Source: Nocardia nova SH22a (GTDB taxonomy: Bacteria > Actinomycetota > Actinomycetes > Mycobacteriales > Mycobacteriaceae). From it: a stretch of DNA of 64,000 bases. Positions 58,353 through 64,000 of this stretch are shown in pieces. Made by a program: the position numbers and the translations under genes. Numbering within the stretch: the stretch's first letter is position 1; every line of letters begins with the position of its first letter. The notes below the pieces were generated by a model that worked only from the letters and a program-made list of their open reading frames with translations, was not told the origin of the DNA and did not search any database. The DNA is taken from the NCBI RefSeq assembly GCF_000523235.1, contig NZ_CP006850.1, positions 6,138,001 through 6,202,000 on the forward strand, read 5' to 3'.

Positions 58353-58406
58353 ACAGTGCGCGCGAATCCTGTTCCGGGACAACACGGTCGGATTCGCGCG
58401 CACTGT
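58353..58406. terminator. 17-bp bidirectional hairpin before serA end
   Basis: ACAGTGCGCGCGAATCC (58353-58369) pairs perfectly with GGATTCGCGCGCACTGT (58390-58406), loop 20 nt. It separates the mini L7/L12-like gene from the converging serA. Confidence 0.85.
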
Positions 58407-58441
58407 GCACATCGTGGCCGGGCCGATGACGGCCCACGGGC

Positions 58442-60040
58442 TCAGCTCAGGTCGATCTGGGTGACCTTCGCCGCACCGACAGCCTCGGCGATCGCGGACT
58501 GCACCTCGGCCGGAACCGAGTCGTTGACGCGCAGGATGACGGTCGCGCCTTCCTTGTCGACGTCCTGGCTCAGCTGCGCGGCCTGGATGTCGATTCCGGC
58601 CTCGCCCAGCTTGGTGCCGATCTTGCCGAGCGCGCCCGGGCGATCGTCGTAGTTGAGGATGGCCAGGTTCAGGCCCTCGGCGCGCATGTCGTAGTTGCGG
58701 CCGTTGATGTTGACGATCTTCTCGACCTGAGCGGGCTCGGTCAGGGTACCGGCGACGTTCAGGGTCCGGCCGTCGCCGAACACCGCGCGCAGGTCGACCA
58801 CGCTGCGGTGGGTCGGGCTCTCGGTGTGGCTGGTGACCGACGCCTCGAGGCCGCGCTCGGTGGCCAGCGACGGGGCGTTGACGAAGGTGACCGCGTCCTC
58901 GACCAGGGCGGAGAACACCCCGCGCAGCGCCGAGAGTTCCAGCACCGCAACATCTTCCGAGGACAGCTCGCCGCGCACCTGGATCTCGAGCGAGACCGGC
59001 AGCTCGTCGGCGAGGGCGCCCAGCAGCGCGCCCTGCTTGCGGACGATGTCCAGCCACGGGGCGACGATCTCGTTGACCGCGCCACCGGTGACGTTCACCG
59101 CACCCGGCACGAACTCACCGGCGAGGGCGAGCTGCACGGACTTGGCGACATCGGTGCCCGCGCGGTCCTGGGCCTCGGCGGTGGAGGCGCCCAGGTGCGG
59201 GGTGACCACGACCTGCGGCAGTTCGAACAGCGGGCTGTCGGTGGACGGCTCGGTCTCGTACACGTCGATGCCCGCGGCGCGCACGTGGCCGGACGTGATG
59301 GCGTCGGCCAGGGCCTGCTCGTCGATCAGACCGCCACGGGCGGCGTTGACGATGATGACGCCCTTCTTGGTCTTGGCCAGCGTCTCGGAGTTCAACATGC
59401 CCTTGGTCTCGGGGGTCTTGGGCAGGTGGATGGAGATGAAGTCGGCGCGCTCGAGCACCTCGTCCAGGCTCAGCAGCTCGATGCCCAGCTGGGCGGCGCG
59501 GGCCGGGGAGGTGTAGGGGTCGTACGCGATGACCTTGGTCTCGAATGCGGCGAGACGCTGCGCGAACAGCTGGCCGATGCGGCCCAGGCCGATGACGCCG
59601 ACGGTCTTGCCGAAGATCTCGACACCGTTGAACTTGCTGCGCTGCCAGGTGTGCTCACGCAGGGTGGCGTCGGCGGCGGGGATCTGCCGGGCGGCCGAGA
59701 GCAGCAGCGTGACGGCGTGCTCGGCGGCGGTGTGGATATTCGAGGTCGGCGCGTTGACGACCATGACACCGCGCTCGGTGGCGGCCGGGACGTCGACGTT
59801 GTCGAGCCCGACACCGGCGCGCGCGACGATCTTCAGGTTCTTACCGGCCTCGAGCACCTCGGCGTCGACGGTGGTGGCCGAGCGGACCAGCAGCGCGTCG
59901 GCGTCGGGCACGGCGGCCAGCAGCTCGGGTCGATTGGGGCCGTCGACCCAGCGAACCTCGACACCGTCACCGAGCGCGTCGACGGTCGACTGGGCGAGCT
60001 TGTCGGCGATCAGAACAACAGGACGGCCATTTTGGCTCAC
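58442..60040 (-). CDS. serA: D-3-phosphoglycerate dehydrogenase SerA
   Basis: First enzyme of serine synthesis. The 532-residue long form has the substrate/NAD core (VGLDNVDVPAATERGVMVVN, VGVIGLGRIGQLFAQRLAAF, NAARGGLIDEQALADAI, TPHLGASTAEAQDRAG), the allosteric intervening domain, and a C-terminal ACT domain (NLAILNYDDRPGALGKIGTK) that binds serine in mycobacterial SerA1. GTG 60040 is chosen over GTG 60049 because AGGAG lies 8 nt upstream of it but overlaps the latter. Confidence 0.96.
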   Translation of the reverse strand: MSQNGRPVVLIADKLAQSTVDALGDGVEVRWVDGPNRPELLAAVPDADALLVRSATTVDAEVLEAGKNLKIVARAGVGLDNVDVPAATERGVMVVNAPTSNIHTAAEHAVTLLLSAARQIPAADATLREHTWQRSKFNGVEIFGKTVGVIGLGRIGQLFAQRLAAFETKVIAYDPYTSPARAAQLGIELLSLDEVLERADFISIHLPKTPETKGMLNSETLAKTKKGVIIVNAARGGLIDEQALADAITSGHVRAAGIDVYETEPSTDSPLFELPQVVVTPHLGASTAEAQDRAGTDVAKSVQLALAGEFVPGAVNVTGGAVNEIVAPWLDIVRKQGALLGALADELPVSLEIQVRGELSSEDVAVLELSALRGVFSALVEDAVTFVNAPSLATERGLEASVTSHTESPTHRSVVDLRAVFGDGRTLNVAGTLTEPAQVEKIVNINGRNYDMRAEGLNLAILNYDDRPGALGKIGTKLGEAGIDIQAAQLSQDVDKEGATVILRVNDSVPAEVQSAIAEAVGAAKVTQIDLS

Positions 60041-60112
60041 TGGGGGCACTCCTGGGGAAATAGGTCGGCATTTACCGCCGACCAGCTTAGTGGTCGCGTT
60101 CGGGCGGCGGTG

Positions 60113-60124
60113 TACCGCCCGGTA
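60113..60124. promoter_or_regulatory. Inverted repeat upstream of serA
   Basis: TACCG-CC-CGGTA lies 72 bp before the serA start. Its geometry equals the repeat upstream of the GtrA gene (TACCG-AG-CGGTA inside a longer palindrome). Candidate operator; chance occurrence in GC-rich DNA is possible. Confidence 0.35.
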
Positions 60125-60176
60125 GGCAGCCGCCCTCAGACTGCCTCCGCGCGCCTACGACGCCGGAAACGCAGAA

Positions 60177-60206
60177 GGGCCCCGCATCTCGAAAGATGCG
60201 GGGCCC
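60177..60206 (-). terminator. Terminator of the downstream cold-shock gene
   Basis: GGGCCCCGCATCT pairs with AGATGCGGGGCCC (13 bp) closed by CGAA. It lies 59 nt after the end of the cold-shock gene at 60265 on the leftward strand and ahead of serA. Confidence 0.8.
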
Positions 60207-60264
60207 CACCGTTAGTCGCGGACATTTCACGCTACGCGAAGTGGCGTGCAGTCAGCGGACTCGA

Positions 60265-60468
60265 TCAGATAACGCTCACGTTCTGAGCCTGCGGACCCTT
60301 CTGGCCCTGCCCGATCTCGAACTCCACGCGCTGTCCCTCGTCGAGAGACCGGAATCCACTACCGCTCACAGCCGAGTAGTGCACGAACACGTCGGGACCA
60401 CCGTCGTCCTGAGCGATGAACCCGAAGCCCTTCTCGCTGTTGAACCACTTCACTACGCCTTGCGCCAT
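60265..60468 (-). CDS. cspA: Cold-shock protein (CspA type)
   Basis: 67-residue RNA chaperone with [20 protein letters not shown] (RNP1 KGFGFI), [10 protein letters not shown] (RNP2 VFVHY) and the end [13 protein letters not shown]. This is the canonical actinobacterial CspA. ATG is preceded by an AGAAGG run (leftward). The roughly 250 nt upstream to the next hairpin contain no other gene, so the mRNA may have a long 5' leader as cspA genes often do. Confidence 0.97.
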   Translation of the reverse strand: MAQGVVKWFNSEKGFGFIAQDDGGPDVFVHYSAVSGSGFRSLDEGQRVEFEIGQGQKGPQAQNVSVI

Positions 60469-60720
60469 TTCATACCTTCTGTAGACGAGCCGGACCGATC
60501 AACTTCACGATCACCCCGTGCTCAGTGCTCCAGCCTGCCACGAGTCGGAGGCCGCCGCCACCAGGGTCGGCGGCTCGCGGCGGCGGATTACCGCGAGAAC
60601 CGAAATATTCCAGGCCCGATCGGGCCAAAATGTGATTGTTCCGTGATAGCTGCGCAGAGCGCGCCGACACTGCCGGATCATTCGACCGGCGCCATTCCGG
60701 CGATATTTCCGGTCATGGAA

Positions 60721-60760
60721 ACGGGGCGACCCCGGGCACATTCGCCCGGGGTCGCCCCGT
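60721..60760 (-). terminator. Terminator after the 38-aa peptide gene
   Basis: Perfect 17-bp stem ACGGGGCGACCCCGGGC with GCCCGGGGTCGCCCCGT and a 6-nt loop ACATTC. On the leftward strand it starts 27 nt after the stop of the small gene at 60788. One of the strongest hairpins in the window. Confidence 0.8.
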
Positions 60761-60787
60761 GGTCGCCTATGCGACCGAAGTCAGTGG

Positions 60788-60904
60788 TCAGCCACCGAAA
60801 GAACCGGTCCACAGGGTGTTCACCAGGCCGTGGAAGGCCGCACCCAGGGTGTCGAACAGGCCGTTCACAGCGGCGCTACCGGTGTCGATGATAACGGGGA
60901 TCAT
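60788..60904 (-). CDS. 38-aa amphipathic peptide
   Basis: Leftward gene too short for normal gene callers. It reads MIPVIIDTGSAAVNGLFDTL then GAAFHGLVNTLWTGSFGG. The ATG is preceded by GAAGAGG 6-7 nt upstream. Hydrophobic residues at 13, 16, 17, 20, 24, 27, 28 and 31 fall on one helix face; net charge is slightly negative and no signal peptide is present. A strong terminator follows. No family recognised; small signal-less helical peptides of mycolata such as corynebacterial PorA/PorH pore peptides are the nearest analogy I can offer, by character and not by sequence. It could also be a small secreted or regulatory peptide. Confidence 0.55.
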   Translation of the reverse strand: MIPVIIDTGSAAVNGLFDTLGAAFHGLVNTLWTGSFGG

Positions 60905-61022
60905 ATCTACCTCTTCGTCGTATCAATTCGGTCGAATCATTGACGATCGTGATATCGACGTGTCGAAACCGCCCGTTAACCCGAATTCGAAAAAAGTGAT
61001 CTCCCCGACAGCGGGATCGGCC

Positions 61023-61038
61023 TGTGGCCGAAGCCACA
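61023..61038 (-). terminator. Short hairpin after second cold-shock gene
   Basis: TGTGGC pairs with GCCACA around CGAA, 2-3 nt after the stop of the cold-shock gene at 61040. Weak (6 bp), so less certain. Confidence 0.45.
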
Positions 61039-61039
61039 A

Positions 61040-61249
61040 CTAGCGCGGCGCGGCGATTCGCACGCTCCGGGCCTCCGGCCCCGCCTTGGTTTGGCGGACA
61101 TCGAACTCGACCCTTTGCCCCTGAACCAATCGCCGGAATCCATCCCCGTGGACCTCGGTGTATTCGACGAAAACCTCGGGCCCGCCCTCATCGGAGATTA
61201 TGAAGCCGAAGCCCTTCTCGCTGTCGAACCACTTCACCGTGCCGTACAA
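61040..61249 (-). CDS. Cold-shock domain protein, divergent paralogue
   Basis: 69-residue cold-shock protein [20 protein letters not shown] with RNP1 intact. RNP2 reads EVFVEYTEV, where the usual His of VFVHY is Glu, so nucleic-acid binding may differ from CspA. It ends ARSVRIAAPR. Different enough from the gene at 60265 to be a separate paralogue. It lies between the ABC operon and the 38-aa peptide gene, all leftward. Confidence 0.93.
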   Translation of the reverse strand: MYGTVKWFDSEKGFGFIISDEGGPEVFVEYTEVHGDGFRRLVQGQRVEFDVRQTKAGPEARSVRIAAPR

Positions 61250-61376
61250 CTGGCTTCTCTCTCACTTCTCGACGTCGGGCCAGGCAGAGGGTAGCCGGGC
61301 CCCCACCGACAGTCCAGCGCGACGACCGGGCATCCATACGGGCCGCCGCACGAGGGTGCGCCGCGGTCGGCCTGGA

Positions 61377-62156
61377 TCAGGAAGTGGGGCGGCGCAATTC
61401 GTGCTGCAATGCCTCCAGTTCCGCGCCACCGGCCATCTGCCGGGTGAGCTCCGGCAGATCGATCTCGCTCTTGTCGTAACCGCCCAGGGCACGGCCGCGG
61501 CGCAGTAACAGGAATCGGTCGCCGACCGGGTACGCGTGGTGCGGGTTGTGCGTGATCAGCACGACGCCGAGCCCCCGGTCACGGGCCTGCGCGACGTAGC
61601 GCAACACCACGCCGGACTGTTTGACGCCGAGGGCGGCGGTGGGCTCGTCGAGGATCAGCACCTTCGCGCCGTAGTGCACCGCCCGCGCGATCGCCACGCA
61701 CTGCCGCTGCCCGCCGGACAGCGTGCCGACCGGCTGTTCCAGATCACGGACCTCGATTCCCATGTCCGACAGGGCCGTCCGGGTGATCTCGCGCGCGGTG
61801 GCCCGGTCGAGCCGGCGCAGTGGCCCGGCGCCGACGGTGGGTTCGGATCCGAGGACGAAGTTGCGCCACACGCTCATCAGCGGCACCACGGCCAGATCCT
61901 GGTACACCGTGGCGATGCCGTGGTCCAAAGCCGCACGGGGCGAGGCGAATCGGGTCGGCTCGCCGTCGATCAGCAGGTGCCCGGCATCGTGCTGATGGAC
62001 CCCGGCGAGGATCTTGATCAGGGTCGATTTCCCGGCGCCGTTGTCGCCCAGGACGCAGGTGACCCGCCCGGCCTCGACCGTCATCGAGATGTCCGCGAGC
62101 GCGACCACGCCGCCGTAACTCTTTCCGGTGCCGACGGTTTCGATCAGTGGGCTCAT
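61377..62156 (-). CDS. Sugar-type ABC transporter ATP-binding protein
   Basis: 259-residue ATPase with Walker [21 protein letters not shown], signature [15 protein letters not shown] and Walker [17 protein letters not shown]. The combination DNGAGKST and [10 protein letters not shown] is typical of the ribose/inositol/fructose class, but it has a single ATPase domain instead of the double RbsA form, as in FrcA-type systems. Its ATG overlaps the permease TGA (ATGA). Last gene of the operon. Confidence 0.93.
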   Translation of the reverse strand: MSPLIETVGTGKSYGGVVALADISMTVEAGRVTCVLGDNGAGKSTLIKILAGVHQHDAGHLLIDGEPTRFASPRAALDHGIATVYQDLAVVPLMSVWRNFVLGSEPTVGAGPLRRLDRATAREITRTALSDMGIEVRDLEQPVGTLSGGQRQCVAIARAVHYGAKVLILDEPTAALGVKQSGVVLRYVAQARDRGLGVVLITHNPHHAYPVGDRFLLLRRGRALGGYDKSEIDLPELTRQMAGGAELEALQHELRRPTS

Positions 62157-63184
62157 CGCCGTAACCTCTCCGCTCGTCTGGCGAACGCGTTGTTGACCAG
62201 GACCGCGGCCAGCAGCAGAACACCGAGGAACAACATGAACCAGTCGCTGTCCCACCGCGCGAACACGATTCCCTGCCGCGCCATCCCGAAGATCAGCGCG
62301 CCGATCGCCGCACCGAGCACCGATCCGAATCCGCCCGTCAGCAGGCAGCCGCCGACCACGGCGGCGATGATGTACTGGAACTCCAGTCCCACACCCTGAT
62401 TCGCCTGCACGCTCGCGAACCGCAGCAGATTGCAGGAGCCGACGATCCAGCCCGCGAACGCGGTGCCCATGAACAGCAGGATCTTGGTGCGAGCGGCGGG
62501 CACACCCACCGCACGAGCACTCGGCAGCGAACCTCCCACCGCGTAGATCCAATTGCCGAATCGCGTGCGCACCAGCAGGAGTGTCGCCACGGCGGTGACC
62601 GCGATCCACCACAGCACCGAGGCCTGGATGCGGGCATCGCCCAGATCCGTCGTCGCGGCGAAAACCCATCCGGCGGAGGAGTATCCGGACGCGGAGCGAA
62701 TTCCCGAGACCTGCACGGTGCCGGTCACCAGCCGGGTCACACCGAGGTTCAGCCCCTGCAACGCCAGAAAGGTGCCCAGGGTGACGATGAAGCTGGGCAG
62801 TCCGGTCCGCATCACCACCCAGCCGTTCAGCGCGCCCACCGCCAGGGCCAGCAGCAGCGAAACCGCCAGTGCCGCCCACACATTCCAGCCGGCGTGCACC
62901 GCGAGTACGGCGGTCACCAACGCGGTCGAGGCGGTCATCACGCCCGCGGACAGATCGAATTCGCCGCCGATCATCAACAGCGCCACCGCGACCGCCATGA
63001 TGCCGAGGGTGGAGGCGTCGTCGAGCCAGGTGGCCACGCCGAGTGGGCTCAGGAAACGGTCGGTGACGACGGAGAAGAACACGAACACCACCAGCGCGCC
63101 CAGGCCCGCGCCGATCTCCGGCCGCACGATCAACCGGTTCAGCAGCCCGCTCGGCGCGCCGGAAACCGTTGTGACATCACTCAT
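62153..63184 (-). CDS. Sugar-type ABC transporter permease
   Basis: 343-residue membrane protein of the RbsC class with 8-10 helices. Motifs: [20 protein letters not shown] (the conserved GxDLS-like element), [20 protein letters not shown] and [22 protein letters not shown] 63184 is preferred, since GGGAG lies 8 nt before it; GTG 63193 is within the ribosome-binding site. It lies between the binding-protein and ATPase genes. Confidence 0.93.
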   Translation of the reverse strand: MSDVTTVSGAPSGLLNRLIVRPEIGAGLGALVVFVFFSVVTDRFLSPLGVATWLDDASTLGIMAVAVALLMIGGEFDLSAGVMTASTALVTAVLAVHAGWNVWAALAVSLLLALAVGALNGWVVMRTGLPSFIVTLGTFLALQGLNLGVTRLVTGTVQVSGIRSASGYSSAGWVFAATTDLGDARIQASVLWWIAVTAVATLLLVRTRFGNWIYAVGGSLPSARAVGVPAARTKILLFMGTAFAGWIVGSCNLLRFASVQANQGVGLEFQYIIAAVVGGCLLTGGFGSVLGAAIGALIFGMARQGIVFARWDSDWFMLFLGVLLLAAVLVNNAFARRAERLRR

Positions 63185-63199
63185 TCGCAACACTCCCGG

Positions 63200-64000
63200 T
63201 CATCTGGTGCCCTGGGTGACGAGCCCGGCGACGGCGCCGACATTGTCCTTGTCCACGAAGGCCGGTCCGGTCTGCACCGGCATGCCGCCGCCCACGGTAT
63301 TGAGATTGCGGCGATACAGGTTCAGCATCACGATCGGCAGATAGCCCTGTTCGTACTGTTGCTGATCGACCGCGAACAGCAGCTTCCCCGCCCGGATGGC
63401 ATCCACCACATCGGGATTGAGATCGAAGGTCGCGACCACGGCGCGCGAGTGCGACTCCCCCACACCGTCCACGGCCCGGGCGGCGATCTGCGAATTCAGT
63501 GTCAGCACCGCATCGATGGCGGGATCCGCCTGCAGCGCGCCTTTGATCCGCGACTGCGCGTCGGTCGGATTGTTGATATCGACCTGCAGGGTGGTGGCGT
63601 GGCCGCCGAATCCCTCGACGGCGCCCGCGCACCGATCGTTGGCTCCGATATTGCCCGCCTCGTGAATGACGCAGAGCATCTTGGTCTTTCCCGCTTCGCG
63701 CAGGCGGCTGCCCGCGGCCGATCCGGCCTGGCGTTCGCTCTGGCCGACGTGCCCGATCGCCCCGGCCGCGGCGCTGTCCGCCTCGCCGGAGTTGATCGTC
63801 ACGACCGGAATCCCCGCGGCCACAGCGTGTTCGATGGACGGCCGCAGCGCCTGCGGATCGGCCGTCGACACCACCAGCCCGCCGACTCCCTGCGCCACCG
63901 CGTTGTCCACCAGTTTGGCCTGCTCACCGGGATCGCCGGAGGAGTTGTACTCGACCTGTATCCCCAGGTCCCTGCCCGCCGCCTCGGCGCCGTTCTTGAC
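63200..64000 (-). CDS. Sugar-type ABC transporter substrate-binding protein (5' part beyond right end)
   Basis: C-terminal 266 residues of a periplasmic-binding-protein (type 1, Peripla_BP_4) component. Visible: LVDNAVAQGVGGLVVSTADP, HAVAAGIPVVTINSGEAD, the hinge and ligand region IDAVLTLNSQIAARAVDGVG, and VDQQQYEQGYLPIVMLNLYR, which is typical of the ribose/xylose/inositol class. The signal peptide and start are outside the window. The ligand is not deducible. It is the upstream gene of the operon that continues into the permease. Confidence 0.9.
   Translation of the reverse strand, partial: VKNGAEAAGRDLGIQVEYNSSGDPGEQAKLVDNAVAQGVGGLVVSTADPQALRPSIEHAVAAGIPVVTINSGEADSAAAGAIGHVGQSERQAGSAAGSRLREAGKTKMLCVIHEAGNIGANDRCAGAVEGFGGHATTLQVDINNPTDAQSRIKGALQADPAIDAVLTLNSQIAARAVDGVGESHSRAVVATFDLNPDVVDAIRAGKLLFAVDQQQYEQGYLPIVMLNLYRRNLNTVGGGMPVQTGPAFVDKDNVGAVAGLVTQGTR

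Noticed and set aside
60470..60670. 66-residue frame upstream of cspA on the same strand
   Set aside because: No ribosome-binding site and atypical composition; more likely the long 5' leader of cspA.

Overview
The window is high-GC actinobacterial DNA, most likely from Nocardia or a close mycolic-acid relative such as Rhodococcus or Gordonia. Many genes start with GTG, neighbours often overlap by GTGA or ATGA, and the ribosomal proteins L28 and L32 are zinc-ribbon forms. From memory, the gene order from mutM-rnc-rpmF to leuB-serA follows the M. tuberculosis Rv2924c-Rv2996c region. That region covers mutM, rnc, sepIVA, coaD, rsmD, pyc, recG, a DAK2 protein, rpmB, ung, thiL, ddl, gpsA, fbiD, ppk, mutT1, hupB, leuDC, an IclR regulator, gltX, an FAH protein, an MFS transporter, leuB and serA. 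The genus is an inference; the gene content is read from the sequence.

Left part (1-16.6 kb), stress and envelope physiology: the start of an ectoine operon (ectA, ectB running off the left end), a two-component system, an L,D-transpeptidase lipoprotein, and a complete divergent kdp locus. The potassium pump reads left as a 27-aa membrane peptide, kdpF, kdpA, kdpB and kdpC. The sensor and regulator read right as a 48-aa membrane peptide, kdpD and kdpE. Next come a decayed cytochrome P450 3' end, an OsmC protein, acylphosphatase, and a three-gene set made of a DUF1190/YjfM-like protein, an ATP-grasp glutathionylspermidine-synthase-like enzyme and a DUF350 membrane protein.

Middle part (16.6-47 kb), housekeeping: DNA repair (PHP protein, mutM, ung, recG, mutT1), RNA processing and ribosome genes (rnc, rpmF, rpmB, rsmD), sepIVA (division), coaD, pyruvate carboxylase, and metE behind a cobalamin riboswitch. 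metE is followed by a RamB/PrpR-type regulator. Then come a DAK2/FakA-like protein, thiL, ddl, gpsA, fbiD, ppk and mutT1.

Right part (47-64 kb): hupB with a long Lys/Ala tail, leuDC with a divergent IclR regulator and a structured leader, tRNA-Glu and tRNA-Gln downstream of gltX, an FAH hydrolase, an MFS transporter, a secreted glycine-zipper protein, leuB, a mini L7/L12-like protein and serA. Two cold-shock genes flank a 38-aa amphipathic peptide gene. At the end is a sugar-type ABC transporter whose binding protein runs off the right edge.

No insertion sequence, prophage, CRISPR array or rRNA was seen. The least explained items are the very small genes: the 38-aa peptide with its own ribosome-binding site and terminator, and the two membrane peptides coupled to kdpF and kdpD. 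Others are the structured leader upstream of leuC, the apparently misplaced Shine-Dalgarno of thiL, and the ATP-grasp/DUF350 set.
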